DNA from: Streptomyces sp. ALI-76-A
GTDB lineage: Bacteria > Actinomycetota > Actinomycetes > Streptomycetales > Streptomycetaceae
DNA: 64,000 bases
Direction: 5' to 3'
NCBI RefSeq assembly: GCF_030287445.1
Contig: NZ_JASVWB010000002.1
Span: 2,046,001 to 2,110,000 of the forward strand
Shown here one piece after another: positions 42,277 to 52,012 of the stretch; positions within the stretch are counted from its first letter, which is position 1; every line of letters begins with the position of its first letter. The notes under the pieces were generated by a model. The model was not told the DNA's origin and searched no databases. It was given only the letters and a program-made list of their open reading frames with translations. A program made the translations under genes and the position numbers.

Positions 42277-43424
42277 GATGAGTACGCGCTGTTCTCGTGG
42301 ACGTAGTCGGCGGTGAGGTCGTTGGTCCAGATGGTGGCCGTCTCGGTGCCGGCGGCGAGGTCGGCGACGACGTGCACCTCGCGGTAGCGCATGTCGACCG
42401 TGTCGCGGTCCTCGCCGACGCCGCCGTTCTTGCACACCCAGACGCCGTTGATGGCGACGTTCAGCCGGTCCGGTTCGAAGGCGGCCCGGGTGGTGCCGAT
42501 CGCCGAGAGCACCCGGCCCCAGTTGGGGTCCTCGCCGTGGATCGCGCACTTGAGGAGGTTGTTGCGGGCGATGGAGCGGCCCACCTCGACGGCGTCGTCC
42601 TCGCTCGCGGCGTTGATCACCTCGACCTTGATGTCCTTGCTGGCGCCCTCGGCGTCCCGGATCAGCTGCTGTCCGAGGTCGTCGCAGACGGCGCGTACGG
42701 CCTCCGCGAACTCCTCGTACCCGGGGCTGGCCGCGGAGGCCCCGGAGGCCAGCAGCAGCACGGTGTCGTTGGTGGACATGCAGCCGTCGGAGTCGACCCG
42801 GTCGAAGGTGACCTTGGTGGCGGCGCGCAGGGCCCGGTCCAGGGTGGCGCTGTCGAGGTCGGCGTCGGTGGTGAGGACGACCAGCATGGTGGCCAGGCCG
42901 GGGGCGAGCATGCCGGCGCCCTTGGCCATGCCGCCGACGGTCCAGCCGTCCTTGGTGACGACGGACGTCTTGTGGACGGAGTCGGTGGTCTTGATGGCGA
43001 TGGCGGCCTTCTCACCGCCGTGCTCGCTCAGGGCCCCGGCGGCCTGCTCGACTCCCGGGAGCAGTTTGTCCATCGGGAGCAGGATGCCGATCAGGCCGGT
43101 GGAGGCGACGGCGACCTCACCGGCGCCGAGACCGAGCACCTCGGCCACCTTCTCGGCGGTGGCGTGGGTGTCCTGGAAGCCCTTGGGCCCCGTACAGGCG
43201 TTGGCGCCGCCGGAGTTGAGGATCACGGCGGACACCTGGCCGCTCTTGAGTACCTGCTCGGACCACAGGACCGGCGCGGCCTTGACGCGGTTGGAGGTGA
43301 AGACGCCGGCGGCGGCGCGGCGGGGCCCGGTGTTGACCACGAGGGCCAGGTCCGGGTTGCCGTTCTCCTTGATCCCGGCGGCGATGCCCGCGGCCGTGAA
43401 CCCCTGTGCTGCCGTGACGCTCAC
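42273..43424 (-). CDS. argJ: Bifunctional ornithine acetyltransferase/N-acetylglutamate synthase
   Basis: Recycles the acetyl group from N-acetylornithine to glutamate. The 383-residue precursor self-cleaves before the nucleophile Thr in [21 protein letters not shown] near residue 188, giving alpha and beta chains. Other landmarks are [29 protein letters not shown] (in parts) and [20 protein letters not shown] start at 43424 behind GAGGAG, 88 bases after argC. Its presence means the cyclic arginine route. In some actinomycetes the enzyme has only the transferase activity. Confidence 0.97.
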   Translation of the reverse strand: MSVTAAQGFTAAGIAAGIKENGNPDLALVVNTGPRRAAAGVFTSNRVKAAPVLWSEQVLKSGQVSAVILNSGGANACTGPKGFQDTHATAEKVAEVLGLGAGEVAVASTGLIGILLPMDKLLPGVEQAAGALSEHGGEKAAIAIKTTDSVHKTSVVTKDGWTVGGMAKGAGMLAPGLATMLVVLTTDADLDSATLDRALRAATKVTFDRVDSDGCMSTNDTVLLLASGASAASPGYEEFAEAVRAVCDDLGQQLIRDAEGASKDIKVEVINAASEDDAVEVGRSIARNNLLKCAIHGEDPNWGRVLSAIGTTRAAFEPDRLNVAINGVWVCKNGGVGEDRDTVDMRYREVHVVADLAAGTETATIWTNDLTADYVHENSAYSS

Positions 43425-43512
43425 TGCATCTCCTCGTTCGCTTCTCCGCCCGTGCGGCGCAGCGGTGCGGCTTTCGTCGTCGTCCGCGGCCCGGTGGCCG
43501 CACGCGCGTCGC

Positions 43513-44600
<1,088 letters not shown>

Positions 44601-44727
44601 GCCCCGGCGGAACCATGATCTCTCCACCCGGCTCTCCCTACCCACGGCCGGCTCCCTTCATGGGCGTGGATGAGCGCACGCGGGCGTGGGCCGCCGCCAC
44701 CGAGGCAGCGGCCCACGCCGGAACCGG

Positions 44728-47211
44728 CTACCTCTGCCTGATCCGCAGGAAGGTGATCGAGTTCGCCGGGAAGGTGTACGTGAACCGGGCCGCCACCCCG
44801 GAGACGGTCGAGGAGACCGGCGCCACCGCCGTGGACGTCTGCGTGTTCACCGCGTCCGGCGCGGCGGTCAGCGTGGTGGCCTTCGCCGTGGACGCCACCT
44901 TCGCGCCGCCCAGGTCGATCGCCGTGCGGGCGGCCGAGGACTGCGCGTTGACGACCTTGACGATCAGGTCACCGGTCTTCTTGTCCTCCGTGACGACCTG
45001 CCGGAACGGCTCGGCCGGCTTGTCGTCGGTGAAGCTGCCCCACTCCTGGCCGTCGAGGTAGAGGGTGACCTGCCGGCCCCGCACCTCGATGTCGATGTCG
45101 TAGGCGCGGCCCGTCTCGATCGACCCGGCCTTGGAGAGCAGTGTCGACTTGCCGCCGTCCACGGCCTGCTCGACGGCGGACTGGGTGTTGTTCCAGCCGC
45201 CCAGGTTCCACCAGTAGTAGTTGCCGGTGTCCTTGACCCCGAAGGCGACGAGGAAGCCCTCCTTGCCGGACTTCTTGGTGGCCTTGACGTGCAGGTCGTA
45301 GTCGTGCCAGGACGGGTCGCCGGCCGAGACCATGGTGTTCTCGGCGGCCACGTCGGTCTGCACGTACTGCCCGTCCTGGACGCTCCAGGCGCCACCCCCG
45401 GTGTGGGTCCACCGCGAGGCGTCACCGCTGAAGTCGTCGCCGAACAGGGCCGTCCCGTCCGCACCCGTCACCCGCACGTCGTCGTACGCCGCCGTCGTCG
45501 CCCAGGTCGACAGGCCGACGGCGCCGGTGATCGGGCCCATGAGCGACGGGGTGCCGGTGGCCGTCGAGGGCACCACCCGGTCGCCGACGTTGGTCATGAA
45601 CAGCTTCTGGACCTCGTAGTTGGCGGAGTTCCAGGAGGCGTGGTTGTTGAACCACACCATGTCCGGGCTCCACTGCACATAGTCCTCGTTGGCGAACAGC
45701 GGGGCGTACGAGGCTAGCTCGACGATGTCCGCGTTGCGCTCCAGGCCGGTCATGAACGCGGCCTCGGCGAGACCGTTCTTGAAGGCGTTGCCCTGGGAGG
45801 CGTACTCGCCGAGGAAGACCTTCGGGCCGCCGCGGTCGTAGGAGTCGTAGCGGTCGTTGTTCTGGAGGAACCACTGCGGGCTGTTGTAGTAGTGCTCGTC
45901 GACCATGGCGACGTCCGCGTCCCGGTTGAGCTGCCAGGCCGTGTCGAAGGTCGAACCGCTGTCGTCCGGGCCCGAGTTGGAGACCACGGTGATGTCCGGG
46001 TACTTCGCCTCGATCGCGGTGCGGAACCGCTTGAACCGGGCCATGAACTCGACGGGGAGGTTCTCCTCGTTGCCGACCCCGATGTGGGTGAGGCGGAACG
46101 GCCTCGGGTGGCCCATCGCGGCGCGCTTCCCGCCCCAGGTCGAGGTCGCCGGTCCGTTGGCGAACTCGATGAGGTCGAGGGCGTCCTGGATGTGCCGCTT
46201 CAGCAGCGCCTCGTCGTCGGTGGCCTTGTTCTGGCCGCAGCCGGTCACCAGGGCCGGGACCACGGGCAGGGGCATCGCGCCGACGTCCTCGGCGAAGCGG
46301 AAGTACTCGTAGTAGCCGAGCCCGTAACTCTGGTTGTACCCCCAGAAGTTGGCGTTGGTGGCACGCTCCTCGACCGGGCCGATGGTGTCCTTCCACTGGT
46401 AGGCCCGCTTGCGCTGGTACCCGGAGGCCTCGCTGTAGTCCTCCATGGAGCCGGTGTTGACCAGGCAGCCGCCGGGGAAGCGCAGGAAGCCCGGCCGGAG
46501 CGCGGCGACCTTCTCGGCGAGGTCCTTGCGCAGGCCGTTCGGCTGGTGCTTGTAGGTGTCGCGCGGGAAGAGGGACACCATGTCCAGCGCCGCGTCGGCC
46601 GAGGAGGCGACGGTGAGGCGGCCGGTGGAACTGGTGCGGGTCGCGGTGAGGGTGGCGGTGTACTTGGCCCAGCCGCTCTTGCGCACGGCCACCCGGCGGG
46701 CGGTGGCCAGGGTGCCGTCGGCGTCCTGGAGGCCGACCGTGAGGGTGGTGCCGCCGGTGGCGCGGGCCCACACCGAGAAGTCGTACTTCCTGCCCTCGGC
46801 CACGTGCACGCCGGTGTTGTAACCGGCGTTGGTCACGGCCGAACCGGCGGTGACGGACAGGTAGGTGCGGTTGCGGTCGTTGAGCCGGCCCTCGTCGTTC
46901 AGGGCGTGCGCGGTGCCCTCGACCGACCAGGAGGTGAGGGGCGTGTACGAGGCGTTGTCGGCGGTGGAGTACTCGAAGGACCGGTTCTGCACCAGCTCGG
47001 CGTACAGACCGCCGTCCGCGGCCCGGTTGATGTCCTCGAAGAAGACGCCGTACATCGTGTCGTCGATCTTCGCGCCCTGGGCGGTGGGATCGACGGTGAT
47101 CGCGTAGTCGGTGACGTCCTCGGCGTGCGCGGGTGCCGGGACGAGGCCGGCCGCCACCAGGAAGGCGGTGGCCGTGAGACCGAGTCTCCAGCGGGTGCGG
47201 GTGCGTGACAT
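44728..47211 (-). CDS. Secreted GH51 alpha-L-arabinofuranosidase with accessory sandwich domain
   Basis: Releases arabinose from plant arabinoxylan or arabinan, outside the cell. The 827-residue precursor has a signal peptide (RLGLTATAFLVAAGLVPAPAHA, in parts, cleaved near residue 30). An N-terminal carbohydrate-binding-like sandwich (about 40-200) has YDFSVWARATGG. The GH51 barrel starts near 225; the acid/base Glu is in THIGVGNEENLP and the nucleophile Glu in KVFLGEYASQGN. A LamG-like domain (DDFSGDASRWTHTGGGAWS, about 600-750) is inserted before the final beta-sandwich that ends VAARFTYTFPANSITFLRI. ATG at 47211 behind CGGAG. Monocistronic; an inverted repeat lies in its promoter region. 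Confidence 0.93.
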   Translation of the reverse strand: MSRTRTRWRLGLTATAFLVAAGLVPAPAHAEDVTDYAITVDPTAQGAKIDDTMYGVFFEDINRAADGGLYAELVQNRSFEYSTADNASYTPLTSWSVEGTAHALNDEGRLNDRNRTYLSVTAGSAVTNAGYNTGVHVAEGRKYDFSVWARATGGTTLTVGLQDADGTLATARRVAVRKSGWAKYTATLTATRTSSTGRLTVASSADAALDMVSLFPRDTYKHQPNGLRKDLAEKVAALRPGFLRFPGGCLVNTGSMEDYSEASGYQRKRAYQWKDTIGPVEERATNANFWGYNQSYGLGYYEYFRFAEDVGAMPLPVVPALVTGCGQNKATDDEALLKRHIQDALDLIEFANGPATSTWGGKRAAMGHPRPFRLTHIGVGNEENLPVEFMARFKRFRTAIEAKYPDITVVSNSGPDDSGSTFDTAWQLNRDADVAMVDEHYYNSPQWFLQNNDRYDSYDRGGPKVFLGEYASQGNAFKNGLAEAAFMTGLERNADIVELASYAPLFANEDYVQWSPDMVWFNNHASWNSANYEVQKLFMTNVGDRVVPSTATGTPSLMGPITGAVGLSTWATTAAYDDVRVTGADGTALFGDDFSGDASRWTHTGGGAWSVQDGQYVQTDVAAENTMVSAGDPSWHDYDLHVKATKKSGKEGFLVAFGVKDTGNYYWWNLGGWNNTQSAVEQAVDGGKSTLLSKAGSIETGRAYDIDIEVRGRQVTLYLDGQEWGSFTDDKPAEPFRQVVTEDKKTGDLIVKVVNAQSSAARTAIDLGGAKVASTAKATTLTAAPDAVNTQTSTAVAPVSSTVSGVAARFTYTFPANSITFLRIRQR

Positions 47212-47248
47212 GGATACTCCGCGGCTCGAAAGGGGGCGAGGTGCGACT

Positions 47249-47283
47249 GTTCGAAATATCAGACGATGATCAGAACTTCGAAC
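47249..47283 (-). promoter_or_regulatory. Inverted repeat in the promoter region of the GH51 gene
   Basis: GTTCGAA (47249-47255) and TTCGAAC (47277-47283) are inverted around an AT-rich centre containing ATATCAGACGATGATCAGAA. The position, about 40 bases upstream of the start codon, suits an operator for a sugar-responsive regulator. The regulator is not encoded nearby. Confidence 0.5.
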
Positions 47284-47355
47284 GGCAAGATAGGGAGGGG
47301 GCAGGGGCGCGTCAATGGGTCGCGCAGGGACGGACGGGACGGGGAGCGCAGCGGG

Positions 47356-48159
47356 ATGGGCGAGTTCTGGCCAGTACCGGACGTACTGGCGTACCTGGCT
47401 GGGAGCTGGCGGGTGCGGAGGTCGGTGCGGGACCTGGCGAGCGGCGACGAGGGCCACTTCACCGGCACGACGACTTTCGGCCCGCTCGAGGACGGCGGAT
47501 CACCGCGCCACGAGTCCCACTCCGACCCGTCGGAGGACGGCGGATCGCCGCACCGCACGCCGGGTGTCGGCCCGCCGGCCGACGGCGGGCTGCGCCACCA
47601 CGAGGCCCGCTTCGACCCGCTGGAGGACGGCGGGTCGCCGCACCGCACGCCGGGTGTCGGCCCGCCGGCCGACGGCGGGCTGCGCCACCACGAGGCCCGC
47701 TTCGACCCGCTGGAGGACGGCGGATCGCCCCGCCGCGCGTCAGGCGTCGGCCCGCCGGCCGACGGCGGGCTGCGCCACCACGAGGCCCGCTTCGACCCGC
47801 TGGAGGACGGCGGGTCGCCGCACCGCACGCCGGGTGTCGGCCCGCCGGCCGACGGCGGGCTGCGCCACCGCGAGGCCGGCACGTTCGTCTGGCAGGGCGT
47901 CCCCCGCCCCGCCGAGCGGACCCTGCTCTTCCTCCGCGGCGACCGGCCCAGCAGGACGGACGTGCGGTTCGCCGACGGCCGTCCCTTCCACGGCCTCGAC
48001 CTGGCCGGCGGGCACCACGTCGCCGACCATCCCTGCTCGGCCGACCTCTACCGGGGCGAGTTCACCGTCCACGACCGGGACCACTGGCGGACCGTGTGGC
48101 GCGTGCGCGGCCCCGCCAAGGACCTCGTGCTGACGACCGACTACGTCCGCGAGCCCTGA
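47356..48159 (+). CDS. DUF6314-like protein expanded by an in-frame 30-residue repeat
   Basis: The two ends form one conserved small domain: residues 1-45 (WPVPDVLAYLAGSWRVRR, then FTGTTTFGPL) and about 175-267 (GTFVWQGVPRPAERTLLFL, DVRFADGRPFHGLDL, DHPCSADLYRGEFTV, HWRTVWRVRGPAKDLVL). This looks like the DUF6314 beta-barrel family of about 150-160 residues. Between them sits a tandem array of 30-residue units (DPLEDGGSPHRTPGVGPP, ADGGLRHHEARF), absent from a normal domain and placed in a loop of the barrel. The frame is kept. ATG at 47356 has GGGAG upstream. Function unknown; convergent overlap of 19 bases with the next gene. Confidence 0.75.
   Translation: MGEFWPVPDVLAYLAGSWRVRRSVRDLASGDEGHFTGTTTFGPLEDGGSPRHESHSDPSEDGGSPHRTPGVGPPADGGLRHHEARFDPLEDGGSPHRTPGVGPPADGGLRHHEARFDPLEDGGSPRRASGVGPPADGGLRHHEARFDPLEDGGSPHRTPGVGPPADGGLRHREAGTFVWQGVPRPAERTLLFLRGDRPSRTDVRFADGRPFHGLDLAGGHHVADHPCSADLYRGEFTVHDRDHWRTVWRVRGPAKDLVLTTDYVREP
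47488..47880 (+). repeat. 90-bp coding minisatellite
   Basis: Four 90-bp units have their GGAGGACGG at 47532, 47622, 47712 and 47802, preceded by a partial unit near 47488. Units 1, 2 and 4 are nearly identical; unit 3 has several changes. The length is a multiple of three so copy changes keep the frame. Confidence 0.95.
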
Positions 48160-48734
48160 GCGGTCCCGCCGTCGAAGCGGAGGTTCCAGCGGCCCGCCCG
48201 GCCCATGACGACGGTCGTCGACAGGGGCCGTACGTCGATGTTCCAGTAGGTCGCGGGCGGCGCGCCGAGGACGTGCACGAGGGCGGCGCGGATCACCGAG
48301 GGTTCGGCCACGGCGACGATCCGGCCCCCGTCCTCGACGGGCCGGGTGTCGAGCCAGCTCCCGACCCGCGCGACGAAGTCCACCAGCGACTCGCCGCCGT
48401 GCGGGGTGGCCCGCGGGTCGGTGAGCCAGGCGTCCACCGCCTGCGGCTCACGCGCCATCGCCTCACCTAGGGTCAGTCCGCGCCAGCGCCCCATGTCACA
48501 GTCGCGCAGGGCGAGCTGCACGAGCGGCCCGTAGCCGAGGGCCTCCCCGGTGACGCGGCTGCGCGGGGCCGGTGAGCAGTAGCGCAGCTCGGCCGCCGCG
48601 AGCGGGATCAGGTCGTGGGCGACGCGCTGCACCTCGTCCCAGCCGGCCTGGTCCAGCGGACGGTCGTCCTCGAAGCGCTCGGCCAGCAGTGGGGAGCTGC
48701 GCGCGGAGGCGACGAACGTGACCCGTAGTTGCAT
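48141..48734 (-). CDS. Histidine-phosphatase-fold protein lacking the catalytic histidines
   Basis: A 197-residue protein with the overall layout of the phosphoglycerate-mutase/histidine phosphatase clan: LDQAGWDEVQRVAHDL after strand 1, CSPAPRSRVTGEALG, ALRDCDMGRWRGLTLGE, and WLTDPRATPHGGESLVDFVARVGSWLD. The first strand ends TFVASARSS, where RHGE is expected, and the second His motif (usually SHG) reads VAVAEPSVIRAAL. Both catalytic His residues are therefore missing, so it is unlikely to be a phosphatase and may bind a phosphorylated ligand. The stop overlaps the end of the convergent gene by 19 bases. Confidence 0.8.
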   Translation of the reverse strand: MQLRVTFVASARSSPLLAERFEDDRPLDQAGWDEVQRVAHDLIPLAAAELRYCSPAPRSRVTGEALGYGPLVQLALRDCDMGRWRGLTLGEAMAREPQAVDAWLTDPRATPHGGESLVDFVARVGSWLDTRPVEDGGRIVAVAEPSVIRAALVHVLGAPPATYWNIDVRPLSTTVVMGRAGRWNLRFDGGTAQGSRT

Positions 48735-48803
48735 GCGGCGATCGTGAGACGCGGAAGTCCGCAGGTCAAGAGGTGTTACCGGGGATTTATCCGGGCGGGT
48801 CGG

Positions 48804-49250
48804 CTAAGGCTCCAGGGCCATCCACTGATCCGGCCGCGCCAGCGGCACGAACCCGAGCTTCCGGTACACCCCGTGGGCGTCGTGCGTGACGAGCAGGATC
48901 CGCCGCAGCCCGTAAGGCCGCAGATGGTCGCGCACCGCCCCGGCCAACGCGGTACCGATCCCCTTGCCCCGCACCGACCGGTCGACGTAGACGTCGCACA
49001 GCCACGCGAAGGTGGCCCGATCGGTCACGACCCGGGCGTAGGCCACCTGCTCCCCCGAAACCGTCGCGTACACGCCGAAGTTGAGGGACCCGTCGATCGC
49101 CCGGTCCTGCCGCTCCCGCGGACGTCCGAGCGCCCAGTACGCGTCGGTGGACAGCCACCGGTGCACCCGCTCGGCGTCGACGCGGTCGGTGTCGGTGGAT
49201 ATCTCGTAGCCCTCGGCGAGGCGCGGGGTGTCGGTGTCGGTGTCGGTCAT
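48804..49250 (-). CDS. GNAT acetyltransferase
   Basis: A 148-residue GNAT protein. Strand 4 and the coenzyme A loop are LCDVYVDRSVRGKGIGTALAGAV, and the C-terminus has ILLVTHDAHGVYRKLGFVPL, typical of the single-domain ElaA/YjdJ-like group. An N-terminal Asp/Thr run (TDTDTDT) precedes the domain and may be a low-complexity extension. Substrate unknown. It lies between the phosphatase-like gene and the MocR regulator. Confidence 0.83.
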   Translation of the reverse strand: MTDTDTDTPRLAEGYEISTDTDRVDAERVHRWLSTDAYWALGRPRERQDRAIDGSLNFGVYATVSGEQVAYARVVTDRATFAWLCDVYVDRSVRGKGIGTALAGAVRDHLRPYGLRRILLVTHDAHGVYRKLGFVPLARPDQWMALEP

Positions 49251-49343
49251 GCGGGGAGGTTCGCAGGCCCATGGCGACCGTGTCGAGCGGTCGCGCCCGG
49301 CCGACGGCCGCGCCGCGGGCGCCCGCGGTACGGCGCCCCCGCG

Positions 49344-50807
49344 TCACAGCACCTCGTCACAGGCCGCCCGAAGTCTGCGTACCCCCTCGGTGATCTCCCC
49401 CTCGCCCGCGACCGCCGCGAAGCTCAGGCGGACGTGGCCGGCGGGGGGTTCGGCGCTGAAGTAGGGGCGGCCGGGGGTGATGGCGACACCCGCGCGCAGG
49501 GCGGCGGCCGTCAGGGCGGACTCACCGCCGGTGCCGAAGGCCCGGGAGGTGCCCCCGGTGCCGTCGGGCAGGCGGAGCCAGAGGTGGTAGCCGCCCGAGG
49601 GGATGTGCGGGAGACACAGGTCGGGGAGGCGCAGCCGCAGGGCCGTCGTCATGACATCGCGCCGGGACCTCAACTCCGCCGAGACCGCCCGCAGATGGCG
49701 GGGCCAGGCGGGCGAGCCGACCAGTTCCAGCGCCGCCTCCTGCAAGGGCCGGGGGACGAAGAAGGTGTCGACGACCTGGATGGCGCGCAGCCGCTCCAGC
49801 ACCGGACCGCGCGCGGCTAGCGCGCTGACCCGGAAGCTCGGCGAGGTGGCCTTGGTGAGCGAGCCGACGTGCACGACGACTCCGTCCGGGTCGTCGGCGG
49901 CGAGCGGCCGCGGCAGCGGTCCGGCGTCCTCGTGCACGAGCCGTCGGACGAAGTCGTCCTCGACGACGAACGCGCCGGCCGCGCGCGCGATGCCGAGCAC
50001 CTCGCCCCGCCGCTCGGGGGCGAGCACCGCGCCGGTCGGGTTCTGGAACAGCGGCTGGCAGACGAAGAGACGGGCCCCGGTCGCCCGGAACGCGTCGGCG
50101 AGCAGGGACGGCCGTACGCCGTCCGCGTCCACCGGCACCGGTACGGGCCGCAGCCCCGCCGCCCGGGCGATCGCCAGCATGCCCGGGTAGGTCGGCGACT
50201 CGACGAGCACCGGCGCCCCCGGCGGGGCGAGCGCGCGCAGGGCGGTGGTCAGCGCGGACTGGCCGCCCGAGGTGATCAGCACCTCCGCGGCCGTCACGCC
50301 CCCGCCGATGGTGCGCGCGAACCACTCCCGCAGCTCGGGCAGCCCTTCGGTGGGCGGCCGTCCCCACGCGCCGGGCCGGCGTCCCGCGCGGGCCAGTGCC
50401 GCCGACATCGCCCGCTCCGGTTGCAGTGAGGGATGCAGATAGCCGCCGTTGAACTCGATCACACCGGGCGGCGGCGCGGCGAGCGAGACCAGGACGCCGG
50501 ACGCGTCCACCGATCGCGGGACGAGGTCGGCGGCGCCGTCCGCGCTCAGCGCCACCTCCTGCCACGAGGTGTCCCCGGCCGGGGTGACGGGAGTGCGCGC
50601 CGGGGCGCGGAAGGCGCCGGCGCCGGGACGGGTGACGACCAGGCCCTCGGCGGCCAGCTGCGCGAGGGCCCGTGAGACGGTCACCGGACTCACCCGGTAC
50701 CGCTCGACGAGGGCTCGGCTCGATGGCAGCTTTTCACCGGGAGAGTAGCGGTTCAGCTCCCTTCGGAGCCGTTCCGCCAGATGACCCACGCTGCTACGCT
50801 CGTGCAT
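49344..50807 (-). CDS. MocR-type regulator: GntR helix-turn-helix plus PLP aminotransferase-like domain
   Basis: A 487-residue one-component regulator. Residues 1-70 are a GntR winged helix (LAERLRRELNRYSPGEKLPSSRALVERYRVSPVTVSRALAQLAAEGLV, in parts). From about 115 a fold-type-I aminotransferase domain follows, with SGGQSALTTALRALAP, ESPTYPGMLAIARAAGL, QPLFQNPTGAVL and the PLP lysine in HVGSLTKATSPSFR. MocR proteins sense PLP or amino-acid adducts and often control a divergent gene. Here that gene is an EamA exporter whose ATG overlaps this ATG. TACTCT lies eight bases upstream on the minus strand, so it is probably leaderless. Confidence 0.93.
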   Translation of the reverse strand: MHERSSVGHLAERLRRELNRYSPGEKLPSSRALVERYRVSPVTVSRALAQLAAEGLVVTRPGAGAFRAPARTPVTPAGDTSWQEVALSADGAADLVPRSVDASGVLVSLAAPPPGVIEFNGGYLHPSLQPERAMSAALARAGRRPGAWGRPPTEGLPELREWFARTIGGGVTAAEVLITSGGQSALTTALRALAPPGAPVLVESPTYPGMLAIARAAGLRPVPVPVDADGVRPSLLADAFRATGARLFVCQPLFQNPTGAVLAPERRGEVLGIARAAGAFVVEDDFVRRLVHEDAGPLPRPLAADDPDGVVVHVGSLTKATSPSFRVSALAARGPVLERLRAIQVVDTFFVPRPLQEAALELVGSPAWPRHLRAVSAELRSRRDVMTTALRLRLPDLCLPHIPSGGYHLWLRLPDGTGGTSRAFGTGGESALTAAALRAGVAITPGRPYFSAEPPAGHVRLSFAAVAGEGEITEGVRRLRAACDEVL

Positions 50808-51723
50808 GAGAGCACAGAGTAGCGCTATCACACCGACCCGGATAGCGGTCACCGCCCCGGCCGGGCCCCCTGCCGCCGGCACCCTGCTGGCCGGCCTGGG
50901 GGTCGTGGCCTTCTCCCTCACCTTCCCCGCCACCGCCTGGGGCCTGGAGGGCTTCGGCCCCTGGACGCTCGTCGCCGTGCGCAGCGTGCTCGCGGCGCTG
51001 ATCGCGGGCGCCTGTCTGCTGGCCCTGCGCGTTCCGCCGCCCGGCCGCAGACACTGGCCGGGGCTCGCGGTGGTCGCCGCCGGAGTGGTCGTGGGCTTCC
51101 CGCTGCTGACCACGCTGGCCCTGCGGACCTCCACCACCGCGCACGCCGCCGTCGTGGTCGGCCTGCTCCCGTTGACCACCGCGCTCCTGTCCGCCCTGCG
51201 GGTCGGCACCCGCCCCTCCCGCACCTTCTGGGCGGCGGCGTTCGCGGGCGCGGTCGCGGTGGCCGCCTTCACCGTCCAGCAGAGCGGCGGCGCGCTGTCC
51301 ACCGCCGACCTGTACCTGTGCGCCGCGCTGCTGGTGTGCGCGGCCGGCTACACCGAGGGCGGCCGGCTGGCCCGGGTCATGCCGGGATGGCAGGTCATCG
51401 GCTGGGCCCTGGTGCTGTGTCTGCCGCTCGCCGTGCCCGCCGCCGCGGTGGCCCTGGCGTACGAGCCGGTGCGGCTGACCGCGCAGAGCGTGGCCGGGCT
51501 GCTGTGGGTGGCGGCGGGCTCGCAGTTCCTGGGCCTGATCCTCTGGTACCGCGGCATGGCGGCCATCGGCATCCCCCGTGCCAGCCAGTTGCAGTTGGCG
51601 CAGCCGCTGCTCACACTGGTGTGGTCGGTGCTGCTGCTGGGCGAGCACCTGACGGTGGCCGCCCCGCTGACGGCCGCGGCGGTGCTGGTGTGCATCGCCG
51701 TCACCCAGCGGGCGCGGAGCTGA
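50806..51723 (+). CDS. EamA/DMT-family transporter
   Basis: A 305-residue drug/metabolite exporter with about ten membrane helices in two EamA repeats, split near residue 155. Recognisable pieces are LVAVRSVLAALIAGACLLAL in the first half and WYRGMAAIGIPRASQLQLAQPLLTLVWSVLLLGE in the second, a typical end of the family. Its start codon shares two bases with the start of the divergent MocR gene (CATG at 50805-50808), so the regulator very likely controls this exporter. TACGCT lies five bases upstream of the ATG; no ribosome site. Substrate may be an amine or amino acid. Confidence 0.9.
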   Translation: MRAQSSAITPTRIAVTAPAGPPAAGTLLAGLGVVAFSLTFPATAWGLEGFGPWTLVAVRSVLAALIAGACLLALRVPPPGRRHWPGLAVVAAGVVVGFPLLTTLALRTSTTAHAAVVVGLLPLTTALLSALRVGTRPSRTFWAAAFAGAVAVAAFTVQQSGGALSTADLYLCAALLVCAAGYTEGGRLARVMPGWQVIGWALVLCLPLAVPAAAVALAYEPVRLTAQSVAGLLWVAAGSQFLGLILWYRGMAAIGIPRASQLQLAQPLLTLVWSVLLLGEHLTVAAPLTAAAVLVCIAVTQRARS

Positions 51724-51816
51724 GCGGCGCGCACGCGCCGGTTCCAACCGGGCCCCTGCGCCGCAGACTCAGGGCCACGGACCGCTGCTCCCGCACTTGG
51801 TGAGGAGGCCCGACAG

Positions 51817-52011
51817 ATGCGTGCAACCGTGGGCGACCAGCTTGTCCAGCACGGCAGGGTGGTCGGACAGCACGACAAGGTCGGCGAGATCGTCGAAGTC
51901 ATGGGCCGGGAGGGCAACCCCCCGTACCGCGTCCGCTTCGAGGACGGGCACGAGGGCGTGTGCTCGCCGGGTCCCGACACCGAGATCCGGCACCGGGAAA
52001 CCCGCCGGTGA
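51817..52011 (+). CDS. DUF1918 small protein
   Basis: A 64-residue protein matching the DUF1918 family: GDQLVQHGRVVGQHDKVGEIVEVMG, then PPYRVRFEDGHEGVCSPGPD, a small SH3-like beta barrel common in actinobacteria. GAGGAGG precedes the ATG. The stop is one base from the stop of the convergent GHL10 gene. Function unknown. Confidence 0.9.
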   Translation: MRATVGDQLVQHGRVVGQHDKVGEIVEVMGREGNPPYRVRFEDGHEGVCSPGPDTEIRHRETRR

Positions 52012-52012
52012 C

